In this document: positions 53,331 to 61,260 of the stretch, piece by piece
How the letters are laid out: every line of letters starts with the position of its first letter
How positions within the stretch are numbered: position 1 is the stretch's first letter
From: Hymenobacter properus
GTDB lineage: Bacteria; Bacteroidota; Bacteroidia; Cytophagales; Hymenobacteraceae
DNA length: 64,000 bases
Direction of reading: 5' to 3'
Assembly: GCF_015694735.1 (NCBI RefSeq)
Contig: NZ_JADQDP010000001.1
Span: 1,054,001-1,118,000 of the forward strand
Notes under the pieces: generated by a model
Seen by the model: only the letters and a program-made list of their open reading frames with translations
The model's database searches: none
Told to the model about the DNA's origin: nothing
Program-made: the position numbers and the translations under genes

Positions 53331-54665
53331 TTAGCGCACCTGCCATAGCTCGTCCCAGCCGGTGGTGTAGCGCGGCGAACAGTGGGCGGCCCGCCCCGCC
53401 CACACCGGTTTCTGCAGCAGCCCGTCCACATTTTTGGCGACGCCCATGGCCGCCGACCGCACCAGTTGCCGGCCAAAACGCGCATTGAGCCCATCCATGG
53501 CCTTCATGAGCTGCTGGCTGCGCTGCTGGTCGGCAGCCGAGCCGGAAAACAAACCCAACTGCGCTTGCCCCTCCGGCTCCAGGCCGGTGAGCAGCACCCC
53601 GGCCCGGTGGTAGGCCGTGCCGGCACGGCGCAGGTGGCGCAAGCCTTGCAGCGCGGCCTTGATGAGCATACCGGTGTCGTTGGTGCTGGTGGGCAGGCTG
53701 ATGACGGCGGTGTGGGTTTTGGGGCCGGGCGCGGGCGCAAACCGGTCAGTGCCCAGTATCACCGTGACGAGGTGGGCGGCCTGGCCGTGGCGGCGCAGCT
53801 TCTCGGCCGCTTTGGTGGCGAAGGTGGCCACGGCTTCGGCCAGCACGGTTTCCTGGTGCTGAGGCCGGCCGAAGGAGCGGGTGCAGGTCACGCTGTGGCG
53901 GCTGGCGGTGTTGGGCTGCAGTTGGTCGTCGTCCCACTCGGCGGGGTTCCACTCCAGGCAGGGCTGGCCGTGCAGCTCGCGCCACAGGCGCTGGCCCACC
54001 ACGCCGCCCAGGTGGCGGCGCAGCCAGTGCTCGGGCAAGCGGGCCAGTTCCAAACCGGTGTTGATGCCCAGCTCGGTGAGCTTGCGGGCGTAGCGCCGCC
54101 CCACGCCCCAGATGGTATCAACGGGCACCCGGGCCAGGGCAGGCTCCCAGTCAGCAGCAGTGGCCAGTACCATGGTCCGCGTGGGGCCGGTTCTGGGGGC
54201 GAGTCGGTTGGCCAGTTTCGCCAGTGTTTTAGTAGGGGCAATGCCCACGCAGGTGGGAATGCCGGTATAGTTCAGCACAGTGTTGCGCACCTGCTGGCCG
54301 TAGGTCAGCAAGTCTGATTTCTTGGTTATCCAATCCAGGCCACTGAAATCCAGAAAGGCTTCGTCAATGGAGTACACCTCCACGGCCGGCGTGAAACTGC
54401 TCATTACCTGCACCACGCGCCGGCTCATGTCGCCATACAGCGCGTAGTTCGACGAAAACACCTGCACCCGGTGCTGCTCCAGCAGCGGCCGCACCAAGTG
54501 GTAGGGCTCGCCCATTTTCAGGCCAAGGTCCTTGGCCTCCTGCGAGCGCGAAATCAGGCAGCCGTCGTTGTTGCTCAGCACCACCACGGGCCGGCCTTCC
54601 AGCTGGGGCGCAAAAACCCGCTCGCAGGACACGTAAAAATTATTGCAGTCGACGAGGGCGTACAT
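53331..54665 (-). CDS. umuC: Error-prone DNA polymerase V subunit UmuC (Y family)
   Basis: 444 residues. Y-family motifs: [13 protein letters not shown] with Asp6, and [11 protein letters not shown] with Asp101/Glu102, so the metal site is intact. [11 protein letters not shown] and [16 protein letters not shown] follow, then little-finger domain and QLGLFSG near 375, which looks like a beta-clamp binding peptide. UmuC-type (not DinB) by the long C-terminal domain. Together with UmuD it copies damaged DNA. It follows umuD by 100 nt on the same strand. Confidence 0.95.
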   Translation of the reverse strand: MYALVDCNNFYVSCERVFAPQLEGRPVVVLSNNDGCLISRSQEAKDLGLKMGEPYHLVRPLLEQHRVQVFSSNYALYGDMSRRVVQVMSSFTPAVEVYSIDEAFLDFSGLDWITKKSDLLTYGQQVRNTVLNYTGIPTCVGIAPTKTLAKLANRLAPRTGPTRTMVLATAADWEPALARVPVDTIWGVGRRYARKLTELGINTGLELARLPEHWLRRHLGGVVGQRLWRELHGQPCLEWNPAEWDDDQLQPNTASRHSVTCTRSFGRPQHQETVLAEAVATFATKAAEKLRRHGQAAHLVTVILGTDRFAPAPGPKTHTAVISLPTSTNDTGMLIKAALQGLRHLRRAGTAYHRAGVLLTGLEPEGQAQLGLFSGSAADQQRSQQLMKAMDGLNARFGRQLVRSAAMGVAKNVDGLLQKPVWAGRAAHCSPRYTTGWDELWQVR

Positions 54666-54765
54666 CCGGATTTTTGCAAAGGCTCGCCGATGAATCCCCC
54701 CTCTTCATCGACAGTAGCGGCATTTCATAAAATAAATATTTCATTTTTGACACGCTCGCCGGCCT

Positions 54766-55254
54766 TCACTTCGCCGCCGGTGCGCCTGCCAGCGAATGAA
54801 TCACGTGCGTCACCACTCCCCACACCAGCAGGCCCACATCGGGGTCGATGGGCAGGGGCGCGTAGCGGGCATTTTCGGCCACCAGCCACGGCTGGCCGGC
54901 CCGGAATTGCAGGCGCTTGATGGTGTGCTCGCCCTCCACCACGGCCACCACAATGCTGCCGTGGTCGGCGCGCAGGGCCCGGTCAACGGCCACCAAGTCG
55001 CCGGGGTGAATGCCCGCTTCAATCATGGAATCGCCGCTGACGCGGGCCAGGAACGTGGAGGCCGGGTGCCGAAACAAGAGCCGGTTCAGGTCGAACGGCC
55101 CCTCGAGGTGGTCGTCGGCGGGCGAGGGGAAGCCCGCCGGCACCGGGCAACCAAACAAAGGCAGTTCCCGAGTGGAGAACAGGGAGGCCGAAATAAAATC
55201 GTGCAACGATGTAAGCATAGCCGTGTCCATCCGTCTATCCCAACGGATTGGCAT
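54766..55254 (-). CDS. umuD: UmuD-like S24 self-cleaving protein
   Basis: 162 residues. The S24/LexA-type fold has LFGCPVPAGFPSPADDHLEG, in which Ala40-Gly41 is the likely self-cleavage point, and the catalytic Ser76 (RVSGDSMIEAG) and Lys113 (GEHTIKRLQF). No DNA-binding domain, so it is UmuD rather than LexA. After RecA-stimulated cleavage it would bind UmuC. ATG 55254 is used; in-frame ATGs at 55230 and 55218 are possible. A perfect dyad lies 5 nt upstream. Confidence 0.93.
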   Translation of the reverse strand: MPIRWDRRMDTAMLTSLHDFISASLFSTRELPLFGCPVPAGFPSPADDHLEGPFDLNRLLFRHPASTFLARVSGDSMIEAGIHPGDLVAVDRALRADHGSIVVAVVEGEHTIKRLQFRAGQPWLVAENARYAPLPIDPDVGLLVWGVVTHVIHSLAGAPAAK

Positions 55255-55259
55255 GCTAT

Positions 55260-55278
55260 TTACTAATCAATTTAGTAA
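55260..55278. promoter_or_regulatory. Perfect dyad at the umuDC start, operator candidate
   Basis: TTACTAA-N5-TTAGTAA, a perfect inverted repeat with 7-bp arms, 5 nt upstream of the umuD ATG and overlapping a TAAATTGA (minus strand) that could be the -7 element. Position and symmetry fit a repressor site for SOS control, though the repressor is unknown. Confidence 0.5.
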
Positions 55279-55334
55279 TTTGTTTTGTATGGCCTTTAAC
55301 CTTCTTGGCTTGGCGTATTCATCCGGCCGTGCAA

Positions 55335-55358
55335 TTCATCATATAATCATGTGATGAA
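55335..55358. promoter_or_regulatory. Second dyad in the umuDC intergenic region
   Basis: TTCATCA-N10-TGATGAA, perfect 7-bp arms. It lies midway between the divergent umuD and the small gene at 55446 in an AT-rich stretch. Confidence 0.35.
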
Positions 55359-55434
55359 AGCGTAATTAGCCTGCTTCTCTCCAAAAAAGACTAAAATAAT
55401 TTCCGCCAAATTTTTTAGTTTATTGTAAAATCAG

Positions 55435-55442
55435 TATCTTTG
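55435..55442 (+). promoter_or_regulatory. -7 element 3 nt before a start codon
   Basis: TATCTTTG, an exact consensus match, ends 3 nt before ATG 55446. Transcription probably begins at or next to the ATG, giving a leaderless mRNA. Confidence 0.6.
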
Positions 55443-55445
55443 GAC

Positions 55446-55694
55446 ATGTCAAACGTCAAGCTCCCCACGCCGCTGCCGTTGCAGCAATTTGCCCGCTGCG
55501 TGAACGACAAGCAGCGCCCGGCCGACTTCGTCGGCGACTGGCCCGAAGCCGGCCGCGTGTACGCCGTGCGCGTGCTGCCGCACGTGCGCACCGGCCAGCC
55601 GCAGGTGCACATCCTCGGCTTTTACGCCGAGCGGCCCTACGGCGCCTTCGCTGCCCACCGTTTCGAGCAAGTGGCCGATGTGTGGCTGAACTAA
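55446..55694 (+). CDS. Small conserved-looking protein, unknown
   Basis: 82 residues. Soluble, mixed alpha/beta (QQFARCVNDKQRPADFVG, RVYAVRVLPHVRTGQPQVH and ILGFYAERPYGAFAAHRFEQ). No family recognised. It is divergent from umuD and has its own exact -7 box. A TTG at 55440 is in frame but lies in the -7 box, so ATG 55446 is preferred. The gene may be under the same control as umuDC through the dyads, which is inference. Confidence 0.6.
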   Translation: MSNVKLPTPLPLQQFARCVNDKQRPADFVGDWPEAGRVYAVRVLPHVRTGQPQVHILGFYAERPYGAFAAHRFEQVADVWLN

Positions 55695-55787
55695 GCCCCG
55701 CCCGAGCCCTTGGCTCCATGGTTCCACCCGTTAGGCCCCGTTGGCGTTGCAGCCGGCGGGGCCGGTTTGTTTTTGGTGATAATTGAC

Positions 55788-55940
55788 CGTCATGCTGAGC
55801 GCAGCCGAAGCATCTCGCGTAGTTTAGTTGCAGAAGTGGCGCCTCACCCCCGGCCCCTCTCCAATGGAGAGGGGAGCCTGACGTCAGGAGCAGCACCGGT
55901 GCCCCCTCTCCCTCCGGAGAGGGGGTCAGGGGGTGAGGCG
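55788..55940. repeat. Half family B joined to a family C inverted repeat
   Basis: A single left arm of family B (55788-55822, CGTCATGCTGAGCGCAGCCG...) with no right arm is followed by a complete family C element (about 55841-55940). This looks like a deletion or an insertion that removed the other B arm. Confidence 0.8.
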
Positions 55941-55959
55941 TCGACGTCAGAACGTTCCC

Positions 55960-56649
55960 CTACCGACCGTACTGATACAATATCCCCTTGTCGGCGGGCG
56001 TCCAGAGGCAGGCGCGTTGGCCGCTGGCTTTGAGGGCGTTGTTGGTCCAGGTGTTGCAGGTGTAGAGGAAGCTATAGACGCGGTGGGCCTCGTAGAAAGC
56101 ATCATCCGCACCGTAGCTGTGCCCCTCGATGTGCTGCGGACGGCCAGCGGCGTCGTAGTCGAAACTATCCTGGATGTAGCGGATGAGGCGGGCGTACTCG
56201 GCGTGGCTGAGGGTGAGCGGCACGGTGTCGGGGCCGGGCGTGAGGCTGCGCAGGTAGGTGGTGTGCATGGCCGACGAGCCCAGCCAGAACGCGGCCACAA
56301 AGGCGGTGCTGAACTTGAGGTCGGCCCAGGTGGGCGTGTCGAGGTAAAAGCCTTTGTCGCCCCAGCCGAAGGCAATGTAGCGCAGGGTGGTGTCGCCGGA
56401 GGGAATATTGCTGTAGGGCAGCGTTTTGCTCCAGTCCATCTGGGCGGTTTTGACGGGCACCACAATATCGGTGTGCACGCCGTTGGACTTCAGGAATACC
56501 GGCACATCGGCCGGGGCGTTGGGCTGGGCCTTGGGCACGGCAATGCGCGAAAGCACGAAGGCCGAACCCAGGTAAGCCGCCACCACCCCACCAAGGCCGA
56601 CGGCGGTGTAGGCGACAACTTTTAGCGCTTTGCGAAAAAGGGAAGGCAT
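55960..56649 (-). CDS. TIGR02117/DUF2459-type conserved protein
   Basis: 229 residues from ATG 56649. One N-terminal membrane helix (about 9-33). The body has SNGVHTDIVVPVKTAQMDWSK, FGWGDKGFYLDTPTWADLK, LGSSAMHTTYL and YTCNTWTNNALKASG, the hallmarks of the DUF2459/TIGR02117 family. It resembles a papain-like (NlpC/P60-like) fold with conserved His and Cys, but no activity is proven. It likely sits in the periplasm, anchored by the helix. A TTG at 56682 is in frame but unlikely. Head-to-head with the MutS-like gene. Confidence 0.82.
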   Translation of the reverse strand: MPSLFRKALKVVAYTAVGLGGVVAAYLGSAFVLSRIAVPKAQPNAPADVPVFLKSNGVHTDIVVPVKTAQMDWSKTLPYSNIPSGDTTLRYIAFGWGDKGFYLDTPTWADLKFSTAFVAAFWLGSSAMHTTYLRSLTPGPDTVPLTLSHAEYARLIRYIQDSFDYDAAGRPQHIEGHSYGADDAFYEAHRVYSFLYTCNTWTNNALKASGQRACLWTPADKGILYQYGR

Positions 56650-56729
56650 GAATTGGGCAATAGCTGGGAATGGGTTAGGCAACGGCGCCGCTGACCAATA
56701 CGGCAGATTTGAAAAAGTAACCCAAACCG

Positions 56730-56757
56730 TTGGGCCCGGTGGGCACCCTTACTTTTG
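56730..56757 (+). promoter_or_regulatory. Promoter of the MutS-like gene
   Basis: TTG (56730-56732), 17 nt, then TACTTTTG (56750-56757). The leader to ATG 56800 is about 38 nt. Confidence 0.6.
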
Positions 56758-56799
56758 CCCGCCCCCGCCCACTTACGGGCCGGCCCCTCCCCCGCTCCC

Positions 56800-58395
56800 A
56801 TGTGGACCTCTACCGCCAGCCAGCTAGCCGCCCTCGAAGCGGCGTGGCGCACGCCTGCCACCCGCTCGCACCTGTTTCCGCTCGTGGCCCGCTACCATGC
56901 CAACGTGCAAACGGAGCCCGCCTACCACCGCCTCGACGACCAGACCTGGGCCGACCTCAACGGCAACGACCTGTTTGCGCTGCTCGATAGCACCGTGAGC
57001 CGCGTGGGCCAGCAATGCCTCTACCACCGCCTCCGCAGCCCTTCGAATGACGAAGCCGCCTTGCAGGATTTCGACCAGGCCGCCCGCTTGATGGCCGACC
57101 CGGCCCCGCGCGGGCAGGCGCTGCTGGCCTTGCGCCGCCTCACCTCCACCCAGGCCTACTACCTGCCCGATATCCTCACCGGCAACGCCCTGCCGGCCCT
57201 GCCCTGGACGGCCGCCGCGCCCGCGCTGGTGCTGCTGCTCCTGGCCACGGTGGTGGGTGGCTTCTGGCAGCCGGCGCTGTGGCTGCTCTCGGGGGCCTTG
57301 GTGGTGCTGCATGCGGTGCTGCATTTCTGGTACCAGAGCCGCATTGCAGTAGGCGTGCGGCCCATGCTGCAGCTGGGCAGCCTCTACCGCACCGGCCGCG
57401 ACCTGGCCCGGCAACAGTTGCCGCTGACGGCACTGCGCGGGCTGCCCGAGGCGTTGGGCCGCCTGGGCGCCATCGTGAACCGGGTAGCGTTTTTGCAGGC
57501 CAACGAAGTGGTGCAGTCGGACCTGGCGATGCTGCCGTGGCTGTTTCTGCAGTATATCAAAATGGTGTTGCTGCTCGATTTCATTGTGTACCACAGCTGC
57601 CGGCGCCAGGTAGAGCAGCACTTCGGAGCCATCCGGGCGGTGTACGAGGCAGTGGGCTACGTGGACAGCGCGGTGGCGGTGGCCGGGTTTCGGGCGCGGC
57701 ACCCGCATTGCGTGCCGCAATTCACCACCCAAGCGGGCCTGCACCTAGCGGGCGCCTACAACCCACTGGTGCCCGGCTGCGTGCCCAACGACTTGGCCGT
57801 GGCCCACACCAGCGTGCTGCTCACAGGCTCCAACATGTCGGGCAAAACCACGTTTATGCGCGCCGTGGGCCTCAATACGCTGCTGGCCCAAACCATTGCC
57901 ACTTGCCCGGCCACAGCCTACGCCGCGCCCTTCCGGCGGGTGGTGTCCAGCATCAACCTGGCCGACAGCCTCACCGAGGGCAAGAGCTATTACTTCGCCG
58001 AAGCCGAAACCATCCTCGGCTTCGTGAAGGCGGCCGAAGCCGGCGGGGGAGGCTACCTGTTCATTCTTGATGAGCTGTTCAAAGGCACCAACACCGTGGA
58101 GCGCATTGCTGCCACGCAGGCCGTGCTGGCGTATCTGCAGCCGCGCAGCCTGGTAATAGCTTCCACGCACGACGGCGAGCTGGGCCAGCTGCTGGCGCCC
58201 GCGTTCACGGAATACCACTTCTCCGAAACCGTGACCGAAACCAGCTGGCATTTCGATTACCTGCTCAAACCCGGCCCGCTGCGCACCCGCAACGCCATCC
58301 GCCTGCTGGCCCGGGCAGGCTTCCCAGCGGAAATTGTGCAACAGGCCATGGACTTAAGCCGCACGCTGGACGCAGCGGGGTCATCAGGCGCGTAA
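56800..58395 (+). CDS. MutS-family ATPase with membrane helices
   Basis: 531 residues. C-terminal MutS domain V with Walker A GSNMSGKTT (343-351), Walker B LFILDELFKGTNTVERIA and signature STHDGEL. The N-terminal half lacks mismatch-recognition and connector domains; instead it has hydrophobic helices (about 138-175, LVLLLLATVV..LWLLSGALVVLHAVL, and about 245-264). This architecture is known in Bacteroidota as a MutS-related protein. It is therefore not a mismatch repair protein. A membrane role in DNA or stress handling is unknown. Confidence 0.85.
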   Translation: MWTSTASQLAALEAAWRTPATRSHLFPLVARYHANVQTEPAYHRLDDQTWADLNGNDLFALLDSTVSRVGQQCLYHRLRSPSNDEAALQDFDQAARLMADPAPRGQALLALRRLTSTQAYYLPDILTGNALPALPWTAAAPALVLLLLATVVGGFWQPALWLLSGALVVLHAVLHFWYQSRIAVGVRPMLQLGSLYRTGRDLARQQLPLTALRGLPEALGRLGAIVNRVAFLQANEVVQSDLAMLPWLFLQYIKMVLLLDFIVYHSCRRQVEQHFGAIRAVYEAVGYVDSAVAVAGFRARHPHCVPQFTTQAGLHLAGAYNPLVPGCVPNDLAVAHTSVLLTGSNMSGKTTFMRAVGLNTLLAQTIATCPATAYAAPFRRVVSSINLADSLTEGKSYYFAEAETILGFVKAAEAGGGGYLFILDELFKGTNTVERIAATQAVLAYLQPRSLVIASTHDGELGQLLAPAFTEYHFSETVTETSWHFDYLLKPGPLRTRNAIRLLARAGFPAEIVQQAMDLSRTLDAAGSSGA

Positions 58396-58403
58396 TTCTG
58401 GCC

Positions 58404-58502
58404 CGTCATGCAGCGCGCAGCGAAGCATCTCGCGTGCGGCCACTAATCCTGACGATTGAATTACTCTTGCACGCGAGATGCTTCGCTGCGCGCTGCATGA
58501 CG
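58404..58502. repeat. Family B inverted repeat (copy B6)
   Basis: Perfect 34-nt arms (58404-58437 and 58469-58502) beginning CGTCATGCAGCGCGCAGCG, 31-nt loop. It lies between the convergent MutS-like and Dph6-like genes, 8 nt from each end. Confidence 0.95.
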
Positions 58503-58509
58503 TTCTGAT

Positions 58510-59244
58510 TTACAGCAAATCGCAGTACCAGAAACCTGTGTCGAACGGACTCGCGTCGGCCTTATCGCCACATTCGTAGTCCGCATCATCGGCTTTGGGC
58601 GCGGGCTGGTAACGGCGGTGCACAATTTCGCCTTTCTCGAAGGCCACGGGCTCGCGGAAGTTGGGCCCGTCGAAGACGAAGGTGTGGAACTCGCCGTTTT
58701 CGCCGCAGGGGTCCACGTTGGCGGGCAGGTCGCGCAGAAACTGCTCGTCGATGACGCGGCCCACGAAGCTCTGGTCGAGGTATTTGTCGCTGACGCAGGT
58801 GGTGATGGTTTTGAAGCCCAGGGCCAGAAACTCGCGCATCAGCTCGCCGGTGGGCACGCCCCAGAGCGGAAATACAGCTTCCCAGCCGGCCGCGGCCAGC
58901 TTTTCTTCGCGGTAGCGCCGCAGGTCTTCCAGAAAAATATCGCCGAAGATGGCGGCCGTGGCACCTTCGTTTTTAAGCTCTGCCATTGTGGTGGCCATCA
59001 GGCGCTCGTAGGCATCCATGCTGGGCATTTCGGGCAGGAACAGCTTGCGGCACGGCAGGCCGAGGCTGGCGGCCTGCCGGTCGAGCAGAGCGGCACGCAC
59101 GCCGTGCATGGAGATGCGCTGGTAGGGCTCGCTCAGGGTGGTGAGCAGCGTCTGGAGGCGGTAGTGGCCGATTTGCTGCACTTTGTAGAGCGCCAGGGCC
59201 GAGTCTTTGCCCCCGCTCCAGTTGAAAATAGCGGATGTTTTCAT
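58510..59244 (-). CDS. Dph6-like PP-loop ATP pyrophosphatase (DUF71)
   Basis: 244 residues. FNWSGGKDSALALYK carries the PP-loop SGGKDS (about 10-15). Later motifs are IFGDIFLEDLRRYRE, FPLWGVPTGELMREFLALG and DPCGENGEFHTFVFDGP, which identify the ATP_bind_4/DUF71 family. Eukaryotic Dph6 amidates diphthine, but bacteria have no diphthamide; bacterial members act on B12 or unknown substrates. A TACCTTGC box is near 59252. No cofactor gene is adjacent. Confidence 0.88.
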   Translation of the reverse strand: MKTSAIFNWSGGKDSALALYKVQQIGHYRLQTLLTTLSEPYQRISMHGVRAALLDRQAASLGLPCRKLFLPEMPSMDAYERLMATTMAELKNEGATAAIFGDIFLEDLRRYREEKLAAAGWEAVFPLWGVPTGELMREFLALGFKTITTCVSDKYLDQSFVGRVIDEQFLRDLPANVDPCGENGEFHTFVFDGPNFREPVAFEKGEIVHRRYQPAPKADDADYECGDKADASPFDTGFWYCDLL

Positions 59245-59358
59245 TTCGGGGCAAGGTAAGGCCGCAGCGCCGGCTGCCGGAGTGTGCGCCTGAGGGCAGG
59301 TGTGGTCATTTGCCGCAGGCTGCCTACCTTGAGCCCATTCTTGTCCCTGCTACTTTCC

Positions 59359-59862
59359 ATGAAAAAACTTCTACTTGCCTTTCTGCTCGGTGGCCTGCCC
59401 GCGGCAGCTTCGGCTCAGACCTTCGACGTGCCCGCCCAATACACCCTGAGCAAGCCCGACGACTTCGCTAAATACGAGCCTCAGGTCATCAACACCATCA
59501 ACTGGCTGGAAGCCACTCCCGCAAACCAGGACCTGACCCGCCGCAAGCAAGCCCAGCGCTTTTTGCTGGAGTGGGCCAGTGGCAGCCCCAAAGTGTCCAT
59601 CGGACTGCAGCCCTACGTGGGCGAGCTGTACGGCAAGCAAACCGACCTGCTCATGGCCTTCATGGGCGGCTGGACGCGCTACAGCTTGCAACACCCCGAC
59701 GTGACCGACGCCCTTACCCTGAACGCCGAAGGCGTGCAAGCCATGCTGAAACTTTACGCCCTGGGCGGCCTGGGCACCCTCAAACCGCTGGAGAAAGTGC
59801 GCGACCTGGCCGCCGCCGGCGAGCTGAACACCTGGCTGAAAAGCAAAATCAGCACGAAGTAA
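59359..59862 (+). CDS. Secreted small alpha-helical protein, unknown
   Basis: 167 residues. Signal peptide MKKLLLAFLLGGLPAAASAQ. The mature part is helical and soluble (QVINTINWLEATPANQDLTR, LLMAFMGGWTRYSLQHPDV, MLKLYALGGLGTLKPL). No family recognised. It stands between the Dph6-like gene and the glycosyltransferase. TACCTTG near 59322 is a partial -7 box. The gene ends 100 nt before the next start. Confidence 0.65.
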   Translation: MKKLLLAFLLGGLPAAASAQTFDVPAQYTLSKPDDFAKYEPQVINTINWLEATPANQDLTRRKQAQRFLLEWASGSPKVSIGLQPYVGELYGKQTDLLMAFMGGWTRYSLQHPDVTDALTLNAEGVQAMLKLYALGGLGTLKPLEKVRDLAAAGELNTWLKSKISTK

Positions 59863-59962
59863 GTGCCTTACAGCACGCCGCTTGCCCCCATACGGCTGGT
59901 GAAAGGCGCGGCCGGGAGCAACTTTTTCGGCCCGTCGCCGAAAAGATGCTGAAAAGCCGCGT

Positions 59963-60724
59963 ATGCATTTCTCCGTTATCACTCCTACCCACCAGCGCCG
60001 CGAGCTGCTGCCCGAAGCCGTGGCCAGCGTGCGCGCCACCGTGACCGCGCCCCTCGATTTCTCCTTTGAGCACCTGATTTTCGACAACGGCTCGCGCGAT
60101 GGCACGGCCGCTTTCCTGCGCGAGGCCGCCGGCCAGCCGGGCCCGCCGCTGCGCCATTGGCACACGCCGGGCCGCCAGCTGGCCGGGCTGGCCCGCAACC
60201 AGCTCATCCGGGAAGCCGCGCCCGACGCCTGGATTGTGCCGCTCGACGACGACGACTTTCTGCTGCAGCGCACCCTGTTTCACTACGGCACCCAAATCAA
60301 CGCTAATCCCGGCCGCTCCTGGTTTGTGGCCGATTTCCTGCGCGTGGACGAGCACGGCCGCTACCTGCCAAACGAGGACTACTACGCCTGGCAGTTCGAC
60401 ACGCCCACGGCCATGCTCCAGGCCATTTTTCGGGCCGAGCACTTCATTCAGGGCAACGTGTGTTACAGCCGCGCCTTCGTGGATGAAGTGGGCGGCTACG
60501 ACAATGAGCTGAAGATGGCCGAGGACCTGGACCTCTACGTGCGCTTCCTGCTTGCGGGGCAGCTGCCGGTGGTGTGCCCCCACATCAGCCACCTGCACCG
60601 CTTTCACGCCCGCAACGTGAGCATTGGGGTAGATGCGGCCACGCACAACGCCGACCTGCGGGTGATTTACGACAAGTACCGCCCGCAGCTGCAGGCACTG
60701 GGCATCGGGGCGCCGGGAGAATAG
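59963..60724 (+). CDS. Family 2 glycosyltransferase
   Basis: 253 residues. GT-A fold with FSVITPTHQRRELLPEAVASV at the start, FDNGSRDGT, VPLDDDDFLL carrying the DxD metal site, and AEDLDLYVRFLLAG near 190 with the acceptor-side ED. No membrane segment. It uses nucleotide-sugars for polysaccharide, O-antigen or protein glycosylation; the acceptor is unknown. Alone or with the next small membrane protein, 35 nt downstream. Confidence 0.9.
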   Translation: MHFSVITPTHQRRELLPEAVASVRATVTAPLDFSFEHLIFDNGSRDGTAAFLREAAGQPGPPLRHWHTPGRQLAGLARNQLIREAAPDAWIVPLDDDDFLLQRTLFHYGTQINANPGRSWFVADFLRVDEHGRYLPNEDYYAWQFDTPTAMLQAIFRAEHFIQGNVCYSRAFVDEVGGYDNELKMAEDLDLYVRFLLAGQLPVVCPHISHLHRFHARNVSIGVDAATHNADLRVIYDKYRPQLQALGIGAPGE

Positions 60725-60734
60725 CCGCCTGGCT

Positions 60735-60742
60735 TATTTTTG
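60735..60742 (+). promoter_or_regulatory. -7 element of the small membrane gene
   Basis: TATTTTTG, an exact match, 17 nt before the ATG at 60760, so this gene may be transcribed apart from the glycosyltransferase. Confidence 0.55.
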
Positions 60743-60759
60743 GGCTTTCGCCTTGCCCT

Positions 60760-61182
60760 ATGTCCGCCCCTGCGCCCGAGGTTTCCGAAGAAGTGTACAG
60801 CATTCCGGCCACGTACCGGAAGATGGAAAACACGCACATCCTGTTCTGGCTGCTCAAAGACATTGCCTGGTGCATGGTGTGGCGGCCGCTGGGGCTGGCT
60901 ATGGTGGTGCCCACGCTGGGCATTGCCCTGATTATTGCCTGGCGCACCCGCGCGCTGGCCTCGGAGCTGGCCCACAACCTGGCCATCGTGTTCTGGATTA
61001 CGGCCAACTCCTACTGGATGACCAGCGAGTTTTTCGGGTTCGATACGGTACACGTCACGCCCACCATCACGGGCAAGCACCTGGCGCTGGTGCCGTTTCT
61101 CATCGGCCTGGGCATTCTGCTCTGGTATTACCTCGTGACCAAGCCACGCGAAAACCGGGAGGCGCAAACGGCTACGCTGTAG
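60760..61182 (+). CDS. Four-helix membrane protein, unknown
   Basis: 140 residues. Hydrophobic segments near 27-48 (ILFWLLKDIAWCMVW), 50-70, 78-98 and 115-135 (ALVPFLIGLGILLWYYLV). N-terminal soluble tail (APEVSEEVYSIPATYRKMEN). No family recognised; it resembles small inner-membrane proteins of Bacteroidota. Its stop TAG is the first three bases of a family A repeat. Confidence 0.65.
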   Translation: MSAPAPEVSEEVYSIPATYRKMENTHILFWLLKDIAWCMVWRPLGLAMVVPTLGIALIIAWRTRALASELAHNLAIVFWITANSYWMTSEFFGFDTVHVTPTITGKHLALVPFLIGLGILLWYYLVTKPRENREAQTATL

Positions 61183-61250
61183 CGCGGACGCTGCAAGTCC
61201 GCGCCGAGGCGAACGTCCTACCGATGCGCGGACTCGCAGCGTCCGCGCTA
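61180..61250. repeat. Family A inverted repeat (copy A4)
   Basis: 25-nt arms (61180-61204 and 61226-61250) with one mismatch, TAGCGCGGACGCTGC...and its partner. The left arm starts at the stop codon of the previous gene; the right arm ends in the TA of the next gene's -7 box. Confidence 0.93.
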
Positions 61251-61255
61251 CTTTG
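61249..61255 (+). promoter_or_regulatory. -7-like element of ecsC
   Basis: TACTTTG, a TAnTTTG variant one base shorter than the consensus, ends 5 nt before the ATG at 61261. It overlaps the end of the family A repeat by 2 nt. Confidence 0.4.
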
Positions 61256-61260
61256 CGCCC

